In this document: in pieces, positions 1-11,127 of the stretch | How the letters are laid out: every line of letters starts with the position of its first letter | How positions within the stretch are numbered: position 1 is the stretch's first letter | Assembly: GCF_010111755.1 (NCBI RefSeq) | Contig: NC_088960.1 | Span: 992,001-1,056,000, forward strand | Reading direction: 5' to 3' | DNA from: Nakaseomyces glabratus | Lineage: Eukaryota > Ascomycota > Saccharomycetes > Saccharomycetales > Saccharomycetaceae | DNA length: 64,000 nt | Translations under genes and position numbers: made by a program | Notes under the pieces: model-generated | What the model was told of the DNA's origin: nothing | Seen by the model: only the letters and a program-made list of their open reading frames with translations | The model's database searches: none

Positions 1-689
1 TAAGTCATTTAATCGATGAAACAAAAGGCCAACAGTTGGCATACTTATGGATATTGAACTTTATTGCAAAAGCTATAGTTCACCAGGCCGAAACGGAGGT
101 GCGTGCAAAGCCAGAATCTTCTGTACCATTAGCAAGGTTGGCATTGTATATAATGGTACGATATCCCGAATTTAAGGAATTATTGCTTGCAAGATTTGTT
201 AAGAAATGTCCGTTTGTTATGGGATTTACGTGTGACATAGGAACAGAAGATGGAAGGGGAAATATGGGTTGGAAAAGAGATTCTTCCGGTAAATGGGAGG
301 AACCTACTTCTTACAACGAACGTATTGGGGCTATGGTTACCTTATTTTCCGTTATAACTAGGCTAGAACTGCCTCAGGAATTTATCCAGACATCGAACCA
401 TCCGCTACCGATTTCCCATTCCTGGCATCTTGTTGCCAGAATCGCAAATACTCCATTAAAGCTGATACAAGACACACATTTTGTCGTTCTAGGTTCTTGG
501 TGGGATGCTGCTGCCAAGGAGTTTTTACAAGCATATGGTGTCCAAGCTGCAAAGCTGCTTCAGTTAGTCGGTGACAACTTAACATCTGCAGTTGCTGATA
601 GGAAGTACGTTGGGGCAGCCAGATTACGTATACTTCTGGAATCTTGGCAAGAAAACAAACTGGAAAGTTTTCCAGAAATGGTTCCTTGA
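1..689 (+). CDS. GLE1: Gle1, mRNA export factor (C-terminal part; gene starts before the window)
   Basis: The frame is open from the left edge to the stop at 687-689, giving about 228 residues of the roughly 540 usual for the family. The sequence matches the C-terminal helical (HEAT-like) domain of Gle1, which binds the DEAD-box ATPase Dbp5 and inositol hexakisphosphate at the cytoplasmic face of the nuclear pore to drive mRNA release. The stretch with RYPEFKELLLARFVKKCPF and the downstream GRGNMGWKRD segment are typical of the family. The next gene, a YDL206W homologue, follows as in S. cerevisiae (GLE1 is YDL207W), which supports the call. The N-terminal coiled coil and the start codon lie outside the window. 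Confidence 0.93.
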   Translation, partial: SHLIDETKGQQLAYLWILNFIAKAIVHQAETEVRAKPESSVPLARLALYIMVRYPEFKELLLARFVKKCPFVMGFTCDIGTEDGRGNMGWKRDSSGKWEEPTSYNERIGAMVTLFSVITRLELPQEFIQTSNHPLPISHSWHLVARIANTPLKLIQDTHFVVLGSWWDAAAKEFLQAYGVQAAKLLQLVGDNLTSAVADRKYVGAARLRILLESWQENKLESFPEMVP

Positions 690-1335
690 ATATGATCGAC
701 ACTAATTCGTTCTTTTTTTCATTTGTAAGTAAAGATAGATACTTAAAACACAATTTGCATCTTTTTTATCTTGTAATACCAGTTTTTCCTGGTAGAAGTA
801 TTCCAATTTAGGAAGCATATCATCAGCAATATTGTAATTCCGATAGAATTAATTCTTATTTTCCACAAAAGTAGTGATCAAATATATCAACAAACTTCTT
901 GGTGCGGATTAGCAATATCGTTGCTAGCTCATCGCATTTTGCTGATATCATAGCTCTCATTCCTAAAGAGTCAATGATTTCCTTAGAAAAGTTCGTACGA
1001 GAGGGGTTTTTTTCAGTTCTGAAATTTGGAAAAATAATAGCTGCCCACAGTGAGACATCCCAAAATTGTAATCATAGTTGCAATTCCCAAGCAATTACTG
1101 AATCAATTACGGCGGGAGGACCTCAAATAGCAGTTATAGTAACAGGCTACCGGGTAGATGGATGTTTCACTTGTGGCTCTCTATTTGAAGTATATAAATT
1201 TGAAGCATAATAGTAAGCACAGCTGAATTTTCTTGAATGGGGATATAAGCAAACCTTACATTAAGCATTGTGTGAGAAATTATAATTGAAAGAGAAATAG
1301 GACAGTCTAATAGGTAATCAAACTAAAAAATCAAA
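690..1335. other. Intergenic, GLE1 to YDL206W homologue
   Basis: AT-rich non-coding stretch of about 650 bases. It contains a 103-codon frame (899-1210) that opens with TTG, has no recognisable similarity and lies where S. cerevisiae has no gene, so I leave it out. No RNA gene or clear motif was seen. Confidence 0.6.
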
Positions 1336-3582
1336 ATGGCGGTCATTCCGCGGTTGTTGGCTGTTTGCCTGTTTTATTCTATCAACCTAATTGCAGTAAT
1401 ACGATATTTTGACTATGATGATAGGAGTGGTTTTGGTTTTTATTCGAAATTGATTCTGCTGACCGAATGTTTTATGATGCTTGGTATACTGACATCAGAT
1501 TATTTGATACCATCGTTGTCCTTCATATCGAGGGATATCCTAAAGATATCAGATAGGGTTTCTGGTATGACTTTACTTGCCCTAGGTAATGCAATCCCTG
1601 ATATCACCACTACCTACCAATCTATGAAACGAAATGAAACATCATTGGCTTTGGGTGAATTGATTGGTGGTGTTTTTTTCCTTCTTACTGTAATATTAGG
1701 AGTTGTTGGAATAGTATCAACAGTGAAATTTGAGCCATCCACTTCACCATTTGCAGATTATCCAGAAAGCTGTGAAACGTATCGCGAGTCGATGCAATCA
1801 CATTCTTATAGTAGAGAGATTTTTTTGCAGGACATGAAAATCTTTTTGACTATGATAGTGGTTTCAACATTGTTTTTATATGACGGAAGATTATTCGTAT
1901 GGGAATGCCTTATTATGGTGGTTACATACGTTGCTTGTGCAGCATATATGGTGTCAAGTCATTTAAACTACGGACTAGAAAATAATTCTGCTGTTTTGAA
2001 TGGTGACGATCATTCCTCTTTGCGTGATATTATATATGATAATTTATCTACCATTACCGAGGAAAATGAGAACTCCAGTCTTCTTGGCGATAATGACCAC
2101 ATAGTCTCACCTTTGACAAATGAAAATGTCAATATAAGGTTATTTGAAGCAGGTATAGCTGAAAGGAGGAAATACATCCGCCGTGGAATTCAGCGTTACA
2201 TGCGAACACACTATACAGGTTGGGTGAGAATGACATTAAATGACTGTCTTGACCTTTGGGAGCACTCGGATATGCTCAAAAGTCAAGAAAATTTAGGTAA
2301 GCAAGATCAAGATGATATTGTTGATAGAACTAGAGAGATTGGTTCAAATGAGATGGATCAGACTGAGATATCAGATACATTATCCGAATTGCCCTTGCCA
2401 GAACAACTACCAATCAGTAAGAGAATCAAAAGAAGATCCACATCATTAACTTCCAACTTAGAAAGACTAGAAATTCCTAAGATTGTCTATTCTGATTTTA
2501 GTCAGGGACTTGTGAGTGACAGATTTGAACAAACAGCAACTCCAGCTCCGGTACCCATATTTTCTACCCCACAGCCTCTACATGCACCAGTATTTGATGG
2601 AAGACCTCCAACTTATAGATCATTGAGTTACGATCATTTGGGTGATATAATACAAGAGCGTAATTATAGATCTGTTTCAGATAATAGGTCGGAGTTAGGT
2701 GAGGACTTAGAAAACATGATAAGTAGAGTAAGTGGAACAGGAAGGGAAAAGAAATGGTATACAGCGTCTAAATTGATCACGTATCTAATTGATGCAGAGG
2801 TAACATTACCAATCAGTGAACTTATTACTTTACTTTTCAGTTTCCCTATAACGCTACTATTGGCAATATTAATACCTAATGATGTGTTTCGTAGTGCAGT
2901 AGGTGATAACTCATTTATTACAGCACTACAGTTATCGATAGCGCCAATGGTGTTTTCCTTTACCTTGGATAACATGTTCAACATTTATTGGCTGTCTTTA
3001 GTATCAATCATATTATTGTTTTCACTATTAATATTTGAAGCACCACTAAAAGATTATCAGAAGCACATTACCTCATGTTTTGCATTTGTTCTGTCACTTG
3101 GTGGAATATCATTTACTGTTCATTTGATCTTGGATGTTCTTACAAGTTGGGCAGACTCCTTCAATCTTTCTCCAAGTGTACTGGGTCTAACGATTTTTGC
3201 CTGGGGTAATTCGATAGGTGACTTAGTATCGAATATTACTTTCGTACAACTTGGAGTCATCGATGTTGCATTGGGGGCTTGTTTTGGCAGTCCTTTACTC
3301 TATATCTTGTTTGGTATAGGTATTGATGGTATTTTAGTAATGCTTAATAAGCATGGATTCCGCATGCCCGAGAAATGGTACTCTCTTTTATTCAATTGTA
3401 TTCAGTTCAAAATTGACGCTCATTTGATAAGCTCTAGTATTGGTATTATCGTAGCGTTCTTCATCCTCATTGTGGGTGTGCCGGTAAATAAATGGAGACT
3501 TGACTTCAAAGTTAGCATCCTATTACTTGGTCTCTATGTTGCCGTTACTGTAATAAACATAATATTTGCATTGAAGTCGTGA
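1336..3582 (+). CDS. YDL206W: YDL206W-type Na+/Ca2+ exchanger-like membrane protein
   Basis: A 748-residue integral membrane protein of the cation/Ca2+ exchanger (CaCA) superfamily, close in length to S. cerevisiae YDL206W. Two halves of hydrophobic helices flank a hydrophilic loop at about residues 210-475. The two signature alpha repeats are visible: GMTLLALGNAIPD at about residues 77-89 and LGLTIFAWGNSIGD at about 616-629, where conserved acidic and asparagine residues coordinate the cation in characterised family members. The start ATG at 1336 gives a hydrophobic first segment. Its role is not established in yeast; cation exchange across an internal membrane is the family expectation. It lies between GLE1 and HEM3 exactly as in S. 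cerevisiae. Confidence 0.9.
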   Translation: MAVIPRLLAVCLFYSINLIAVIRYFDYDDRSGFGFYSKLILLTECFMMLGILTSDYLIPSLSFISRDILKISDRVSGMTLLALGNAIPDITTTYQSMKRNETSLALGELIGGVFFLLTVILGVVGIVSTVKFEPSTSPFADYPESCETYRESMQSHSYSREIFLQDMKIFLTMIVVSTLFLYDGRLFVWECLIMVVTYVACAAYMVSSHLNYGLENNSAVLNGDDHSSLRDIIYDNLSTITEENENSSLLGDNDHIVSPLTNENVNIRLFEAGIAERRKYIRRGIQRYMRTHYTGWVRMTLNDCLDLWEHSDMLKSQENLGKQDQDDIVDRTREIGSNEMDQTEISDTLSELPLPEQLPISKRIKRRSTSLTSNLERLEIPKIVYSDFSQGLVSDRFEQTATPAPVPIFSTPQPLHAPVFDGRPPTYRSLSYDHLGDIIQERNYRSVSDNRSELGEDLENMISRVSGTGREKKWYTASKLITYLIDAEVTLPISELITLLFSFPITLLLAILIPNDVFRSAVGDNSFITALQLSIAPMVFSFTLDNMFNIYWLSLVSIILLFSLLIFEAPLKDYQKHITSCFAFVLSLGGISFTVHLILDVLTSWADSFNLSPSVLGLTIFAWGNSIGDLVSNITFVQLGVIDVALGACFGSPLLYILFGIGIDGILVMLNKHGFRMPEKWYSLLFNCIQFKIDAHLISSSIGIIVAFFILIVGVPVNKWRLDFKVSILLLGLYVAVTVINIIFALKS

Positions 3583-4743
3583 TTCTAATTCACATATATA
3601 CTGCATTTAAGTTAGATAGATATTATTCATAATATAGAAAATCTGTTACTATAGCAAATATTCACGCTGAAAGTAGTTTTTAGTTTTTCTTACAAAGAGC
3701 TATGAAATCCAAGTAAAAATTCAAAAATGCTACTAAAGTACCTGTGTTATATAAATAGAAAACTAAGAAAGAGAAATTTCATCAGAAAGCAGGAGAATGA
3801 AATATTAAAAAAAATAGTAAAATCAAAAACAGTTAAGGGTACAACAGGATAATAATAAATAGCTCTGGTCAAGTAGAAGATACTATGAATCAGAGAATGT
3901 GAATAAATAAGAAGTACTATCCGGAAGCCATTTGTGCAGACTGGCAGTACTAGTCAAAGTCGCAAATGGCATGAAAAATATAGACAATTACCGGCATTGT
4001 AGCATATGAATGAAATGAGAGCATGAGCTCCCTGTTTTGATAAATTTCGGTTTATTTGGCTGTATTTTTTTTTTGTTGTGAATTTTTTTTTAAAAAAAAA
4101 ACGTAACTTCCCAGCAGTTCAGTGAAAAATTTGGTGTTGAAACATTAAATGGAAATCAAATGAAGAGCATATATATGCAGTATTAGGCAAAAGAAAAAAA
4201 GAAAAAGAAAAAGAAAAAAACAGATGATATGGGAAAAAACTAGTATGGATATAGTCAAAAAGTAAAAGAAGTCAATAACAATGGAAATAAATTCTTTTAG
4301 TAGAATCGGAGAAAAGGCCAGCGTATAAATTATAATAGTCTATGCATCTCCTTAATATGATACAGTAGGAATTAGAAAAAAATACCTTTACGCCAGTACC
4401 TTCCACATCTAAAATCCCCCAAAGTGACGACCAGGTCAATTAAGCTTGTTGGGATAATGTAGTACAAAGAAGATAATTGTTAGACTTTCTCAAAAATCAA
4501 TGCACTAAATCTCGATTTTCTCCACAGGAAAAATAAATATAAAAAAAAAATGGAAATAAATTAAAATTATGATAACATTAGGCGTTCTTGTTTGCGTATT
4601 AATATTTTTTTTTCGTAATTTCAACATTAAAACATTCGTAATCATTAATGTCATAGCTTTGGAAGCTGGGAGTGGTTTGTATGTTATGTTATGTTATGAT
4701 AGGCGTCCTTCATAGACGAGTTACCAATATGGTTGGGTTTATT
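3583..4743. other. Convergent intergenic region, YDL206W homologue to HEM3
   Basis: About 1.16 kb of AT-rich sequence between two convergent 3' ends, long for such a position. It holds an imperfect stem-loop at 3927-3970, purine-rich and A/T homopolymer tracts around 4070-4110 and 4190-4220, and a short TATGT repeat near 4679-4697. No coding frame or tRNA was found. Confidence 0.6.
3927..3970. repeat. Imperfect inverted repeat (stem-loop)
   Basis: GCCATTTGTG at 3927-3936 pairs with CGCAAATGGC at 3961-3970 (ten pairs with one G-U wobble), and an inner GACT/AGTC pair at 3939-3942 and 3952-3955 extends the fold. It is the most structured element in this convergent 3' region and could be an RNA hairpin. 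No family was recognised. Confidence 0.4.
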
Positions 4744-5733
4744 TTATTGTTGGATGACTCTCTCCAGGTTAATTTCATCTAGGATTTTCTTAGCGCCGTC
4801 CTTGATCATCTTGTGAGCTAGCAAGACACCACATTTGATGGAGTCCTCTCTAATGTCATTCACGACCACTTCTTGCTGGTCTTCGATGGCCATGGTTCCT
4901 TCCACGTTCACCACGATACCTTTCAGTAGCAGTTTCTTGGTCTTGTGGTCGTAGGAGGACTCTACACCGATAGGCACGGAGCAGCCACCTTCCAGAGTTC
5001 TCATCAGGGATCTCTCGGCCAAGCAGCACACTGTGGACTCCAGGTCTGCGATCTCGTCGAGGATCTGCAGGATTTTCTTGTCGCCTTGTCTTATCTCTAT
5101 GCCGAGCGCGCCTTGGCCCACGGCGTGGTACATGATATCTGAGTGCAGTCTCTGGGTGATTCTGTCCTCCAGGCCCATTCTCACGAGGCCAGCGGATGCG
5201 AGGACCAGACATTGGAAGGGCCCCTCTGGGTCGTCGAGCTTCTCGAGTCTGGTGTGGATGTTCCCTCTCACGCTCTGGTACTTCAAGTGTGGGAACTTCC
5301 GCTTCAGCTGCGCGGACCTGCGCACCGACGAAGTCCCGACCACGGCGCCCTCGGGCAGATCAGCCAGACAGCGGTGTGGAGAACCCCTAGGCATCACGAT
5401 GCAGTCTGTCGGATCCACACGCTTCGTGACACACCCGAGCTCGAACCCGTCGGGCAACAGCGTAGGCATATCCTTCAGCGAGTGCACGATCAGGTCCAGC
5501 CGCTTCTCCTGGTCCTCGCAGTACAGGTAGTCCTCCAGCTCCTTCGTCCACAGCGCCTTGCCCCCAAACGAGTACAGCGGCTTAAACTGTATCTGGTCCC
5601 CGAGAGTCTGCAACGTGAACACCGTGCAGTCGTACTGCGGAAACTTCGCCTGCACTAGATCACGAACATGGTTAGACTGCACAACCGCCAGCTTAGACCG
5701 TCTCCCGCCAATATTGATACTCTCCCTGGTCAT
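4744..5733 (-). CDS. HEM3: Porphobilinogen deaminase (hydroxymethylbilane synthase)
   Basis: Catalyses head-to-tail condensation of four porphobilinogen molecules into hydroxymethylbilane, the third step of the cytosolic part of haem synthesis. The 329-residue product matches yeast Hem3 (327) end to end. Visible signatures are [15 protein letters not shown] near residue 41, HSLKDMPT at 84-91 with the catalytic aspartate D88, GTSSVRRS at 133-140 in the substrate-binding region, and [10 protein letters not shown] with Cys251, which carries the dipyrromethane cofactor. The ATG at 5733 gives the expected N-terminus. The gene is clearly richer in G+C at third positions than the exchanger beside it. 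ACK1 lies upstream on the same strand. Confidence 0.98.
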
Positions 5734-6349
5734 CCTTCACACCTCAATTTGTATACAGTACTTGCCGCCTTCCTCCCCCCCCCTTCTACCTTTCCAAAAT
5801 TAACAGTCCCGTATTTATATGAAAATTTTTTTTTTCGCTTTAGCCGGTCAGTCGGGGGGAGGATGGGCAGCGAATCGTTTAGGCTTTGCCAGATCGCTGT
5901 CAACACCCCGTAGCCCGACACCTGCGACCCTGTCTCCGACACCTTCTGCGTTACCTTCTGCGATACACTGCGATACTGGACTTATCACAGAGGAAATTGC
6001 TTACTAACCCGATTGATCTGATTGGCTCGTTTACCTTCTTACACACAAAAAACGTCAAAAATTCACAGAAATCGGTTTCCCTCTTTTTGGGGGTTCGTTT
6101 TGTACTACATATTCTTAGTCTAAAAGTCTACTTACTCTGCTCTACTGTGTGTACTGTGTGTACTGTCTGTACTGTCTGTACTGTGTGTTAGGTGATGGTG
6201 GCCCCGGGTTCTGGGCTTTTCCCCCTGCCTCTGTCTCTGCCTCCCCAAGTTTAATAGAAGAGAGTGGGAGGGCGTGCATTCTTAGTAATGCGTGTGTGAT
6301 TGGCTGGGAATATAGGTGTGTGTGTGGGGGGGAGGGGGATGGGGGGACT
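5734..6349. other. Intergenic, HEM3 promoter and ACK1 3' flank
   Basis: About 600 bases holding the HEM3 promoter and the ACK1 3' region. S. cerevisiae has RTN2 (YDL204W) here; no trace of it was seen. A run of five 9-bp repeats lies at 6143-6187. Confidence 0.6.
6143..6187. repeat. Five tandem 9-bp repeats (TACTGTGTG / TACTGTCTG)
   Basis: Five head-to-tail units, three TACTGTGTG and two TACTGTCTG, occupy 6143-6187 downstream of the ACK1 stop. The unit length keeps reading frames open, which explains frames that appear to run through it, but nothing suggests that it is translated. Confidence 0.85.
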
Positions 6350-8369
6350 CTACTGGGCCAGGCGGTGGAGGGCCTGGACGGCCCTGGGGAACTGCTGCGC
6401 GCGGCGGTAGTGGGCGGTGGCCCGCGGGATGTCCGGGGTGCCGCCAGGGGTGCCGATGCCGCGCTCGTAGTAGAACCCGAGCACGTACTCCGCGCGGGAG
6501 CTTCCCCTGCGCGGTCTCGGAGCTGCGCTGGGCCCAGCGCAGCGCCTCGCCGTCGTTGCTGCGCAGCACGCCAGGAGAGCCCGTCAGGCACCAGCCGCTC
6601 AGCGCCAGCATGGCCATCGGGTTGCCCCGGCGGGTCTTGCCCTCGCTTGTGGTGGTTGAACCTGTGGTTGAACCTGTGGTGGTGAGGGTACTGCTGTCGC
6701 TTGCGCTGCGGTAGTACCAGGCTATGGACTTGTGGGGGTCTACCGCCACGTCGAGGTCGCCCGTCTCGTAGCAGTGGCCCAGCTTCCACTGCGCCAGCGG
6801 GTAGTCGTACTCGCGGGCGCAGCGGGTGTAGTACGCGAGTGCCTTTGCGGTGTCCCTCTGTATGCCGCTCTCCGCGAGCACCTGCTGGATCGGCAAGGGC
6901 ATGTTCGTGAACTCGTAGATCTTCCCCAGCTCGTAGCACGCCTGCGGGGACCCTTGCTCCGTGGCCTTAGAGAGCCACATGAGCGCCTGCGGCACGTCCT
7001 GCCGCACGATGCGCTCCAGCTCGCGCGGGTCCTCCTCGTGCGCGTAGTTCATGCTCGTGAGCCCGTACAGGTGCGTCATGCCCAGCTTGTACATGCACGA
7101 AGTGCTCTGCTCAGCGCCCTGTGTGTAGTACTGAAACGCCCGCTGCAGGCACTCGTAGTGCGACAGCGCAGCATCGCATCCCCGGCGGAACTCGTAGCAC
7201 ACAGCCGCCCGGTAGCACGACTCCGGGTGGCTCAGCGCTGCGGCCTTGCAGTAGAACTCCAGCGCCTTCTCGTCGTTGCGCGTCACAATGGTCTTGTTCT
7301 TGATGTCCAGGTACGGCTGGTGCGAGTACAGCGTCCCCATCAGGTAGATCGCCGGCGCGTACCGCGACGAGATCAGCTTCTTCAGCACCTTGAACGCGTG
7401 CTCAAGGATCACCTTCTGGTTCTTCTGCGCCTCCTCGGGCTTCAGCGCCCGCTTCAGGCGCTCAGCATTGATGTTGTAGTGCGAGATGAAGTCCGGCTTG
7501 AACACATACTCCAGCAGCGTCTCGCACCACTTCAGCTGCACCGACGGCGTGAAGTTCCCTTGGTCAGCAACCACAGAACAGTACACCTCGTAGAACTCCA
7601 CGGCCTCCCGCGAGAACACCGTCAGATCTCGCTTGCTCTTGCTGCTGCTGCTGCTCCCCGTCGTGGTCGTAGATGACTCAGATCGCTGCTTCACAAGCTC
7701 AGGCTTCACAAGCTCAGGCTGCGCTAGCTCAGGCTGCACACTTGCTCCTGTATCTGGTTCCGCGGGCCGGGCCCCCGCAGTGTCCTTGCGCGGGCTTCGT
7801 GACTCCGTTCTGTACATCTTCTCCCGCAGGACGTCCCGCTCTTTCCGCTCCTTCTCCACATACGGCGGCGGAGGCGTCTCGACGTCCTGGTAGTCTATCA
7901 TCTGTCTGAACGGATTCGCCGCCTTCGCGTGCGCTTCTCTTCGTACTGGCTCAGCGCCTGCCGCATCGTCGCCTCGCGGTACCCCCGGTTGCGTACCTGC
8001 ATTGCTCCCGCTAACTCCTCCAATTACTCCCCCCATCACTCCTCCACTGGCACTCCCGCCTAAACTCCCTGTGCTCCCAGTACTCAGCATGAACGGCAAT
8101 TCGTATCTCTTGTCCCCAGCTCCATGGCTTTCGTCCGCCAGCTCGTCGGGACTGGGACTGGGACTCATCGACGCCTTAGTGAACACAGGTATTCGATTCA
8201 GCGTCCCTATCGCAGTGTCCTCAATCGGATAAGGCGTCTTCGCACTCGCACTCGCACTCGCACCCGCACCACTCACCGTGCCATCCCGCACCCCGCTATC
8301 CGCTACAGGGTACATGTTGATGTGCGTCTCATACCTGTTACCACTCTGCGTATCTCGTGCGTTGAACAT
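6350..8369 (-). pseudogene. ACK1: Sel1-repeat protein Ack1, with an apparent 1-nt frameshift near the C-terminus
   Basis: Homologue of S. cerevisiae Ack1 (YDL203C), a Sel1-repeat protein linked to protein kinase C / cell-wall signalling. It sits between HEM3 and MRPL11 as expected. Starting at ATG 8369, a low-complexity N-terminal third with short repeats precedes a run of Sel1 repeats (about residue 320 onward, for example ALEFYCKAAALSHPESCYRA). As read, the frame leaves the repeat pattern at about 6500 and continues as Arg/Pro/His-rich sequence to a stop at 6282. One base over, from about 6495 to a TAG at 6350-6352, the last Sel1 unit resumes (AEYVLGFYYERGIG). Loss of one C from the coding-strand CCC (GGG at 6496-6498) would join the parts. 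It may be a sequencing error, a strain-specific break or +1 frameshifting, so 'pseudogene' here means broken as read. Confidence 0.75.
7691..7735 (-). repeat. Three 15-bp repeats inside ACK1
   Basis: Three tandem 15-bp units in the N-terminal low-complexity part of ACK1 encode a QPELA / KPELV-type pentapeptide repeat. Other short repeats in the same gene are two 12-bp units at 6652-6675 (Ser/Thr/Gly-rich) and an Ala-Ser run near 8240-8265. Confidence 0.8.
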
Positions 8370-8778
8370 TGCATATGTACTCTAACCTGGCGCGATCGAA
8401 AAAAAAATCCGTGGATTTTGTCCTGCTCTCAGAAACACTCAATATCCCTGCTCGACTTATCCAGAACTATATCCTGACCAAAGTGTTACCACCCTCCACT
8501 AGCTCTTTTTATTCCGTTGATATCCGTCCATCCAAAACCTCCATTCCCTGCGCAAACCCAGACCCAAAACCTTCCTGCAAAAATATCCAAGTCACGTGAT
8601 ATAAACCCCAGGAAGACCTTTCGGCCCCGGTCTGGGTTTTCTGCACAAAACCCTGAACCTGGCGAGACGTCGAGTCTGCCTCATTGGGAGAAGTTCAAGA
8701 AGGCTCGATATAATAGAGCCAGTGTCTTGTCGGTTAACCTTGCAGCCTAGGTGAAGTAACGTATTGAAGAGGCCAGGA
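8370..8778. other. Divergent promoter, ACK1 / MRPL11
   Basis: About 410 bases between divergent genes. The one clear motif is TCACGTGA at 8592-8599, an E-box of the Cbf1/Pho4 type, located about 180 bp upstream of MRPL11. Cbf1 sites are common upstream of mitochondrial and respiration genes in this family. Confidence 0.55.
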
Positions 8779-9435
8779 ATGAACAGCGTTGGTTTAGTGT
8801 GGCAGTGTGTGAGGAGGTACTCCCGTGTTGCGGTGGAGTCTGGACTGAAGAGGCAGACGTGGAAGCCCATAGACTCTCGGAAGACGTTCCTGTTGGACTC
8901 TTACCGGTACATGATGGACAACAACAGCATGGTTCTTTTTGCGCATTACAACAACTTGACGAAGAATGAGGACCACCACTTCAGGGAGCAGATCAAGCAG
9001 GCCGGTGGGAAGCTGACGAGGATAAGGAACAATATATTCAAAGTGTGTTTGAGGACGCTCGACCGCGAGGACCCCGCCGTGTACATCAAGAACAAGAAGG
9101 AGTTGCCTCACCACCCGCTGATCCCACTGTTGAAGGGCCCCACAGCGGTCATCTCCTTCCAAGATACTGACCCTCAGGGAGTCGCTAAAGTGTTCAAGCT
9201 ACTGAAAAACGCACAAGACAAGTTACTTGTGATGGGTGCAAAGGTCGACAAAGAGGTCTACGACTTCGCTAAGCTGGATCAGTTCAAGACATTGCCAACA
9301 AAAGAAGTCTTACAAGGACAATTGGCAGGGCTTTTGCAGATGCTTGGTGGTGCAGGTCTTGTGCAAGTGCTGGAGGCTAACAAGCAGCATCTGTATCTAA
9401 CCTTGAAATCCCACGAAGATAACATAAAAGAATGA
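8779..9435 (+). CDS. MRPL11: Mitochondrial large-subunit ribosomal protein MrpL11 (uL10m)
   Basis: A 218-residue member of the bacterial L10 family that forms part of the mitochondrial ribosomal stalk base. The start is placed at ATG 8779; a longer reading begins with TTG at 8764. The N-terminus is basic and Ser/Arg-containing, as expected for a mitochondrial presequence (residues 1 to about 35), followed by the conserved RKTFLLDSYRYMMDNNSMVLF segment. It is divergent from ACK1 and lies directly before TRM8, matching YDL202W-YDL201W order. The product is slightly shorter than the S. cerevisiae protein of about 249 residues. Confidence 0.93.
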   Translation: MNSVGLVWQCVRRYSRVAVESGLKRQTWKPIDSRKTFLLDSYRYMMDNNSMVLFAHYNNLTKNEDHHFREQIKQAGGKLTRIRNNIFKVCLRTLDREDPAVYIKNKKELPHHPLIPLLKGPTAVISFQDTDPQGVAKVFKLLKNAQDKLLVMGAKVDKEVYDFAKLDQFKTLPTKEVLQGQLAGLLQMLGGAGLVQVLEANKQHLYLTLKSHEDNIKE

Positions 9436-10765
<1,330 letters not shown>

Positions 10766-11127
10766 AGTCGAGTTTACGGAACTATAAATTTGTTATGAGG
10801 CGAGAGCTTAAATTATACAATAGAACGCCCGTAAGCTCTCAATTAATAATCATAAAAATGGTGTTTTCATGTATACTAATAAATATTAACATTACAAGTT
10901 ATTGGTAAATATCATTCGTTAAACTTTATATTAACAGGTTAGCCTGATATTGAGGAAGGAAAGAACATAAGTCATCGATGGCATGGCGTGCTCAAAAATT
11001 AAATGGTAACATCAATTTTAAAAAAAATACTATGCAGAGTTGTCATATTGTTGACGCAGAGAATTATTAGTGAGTTCTGAATCTGAGGCTCATACTGAAT
11101 TTCTTGAAAGCAGCTATACAGTGGCTT
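10766..11127. other. Convergent intergenic region, TRM8 / MGT1
   Basis: About 360 bases between two 3' ends. It is AT-rich, and I see no motif or frame beyond likely polyadenylation sequence. Confidence 0.6.

Noticed and set aside
899..1210. 103-codon frame between GLE1 and the YDL206W homologue
   Set aside because: It begins with TTG, resembles no family, and lies where the syntenic region has no gene.
4945..5658. Plus-strand frames of up to 171 codons across HEM3
   Set aside because: They are antisense shadows of a G+C-rich coding gene without similarity to known proteins.
6732..7676. 314-codon plus-strand frame across ACK1
   Set aside because: An Arg/Leu/Val-rich antisense shadow caused by high GC3 of ACK1.
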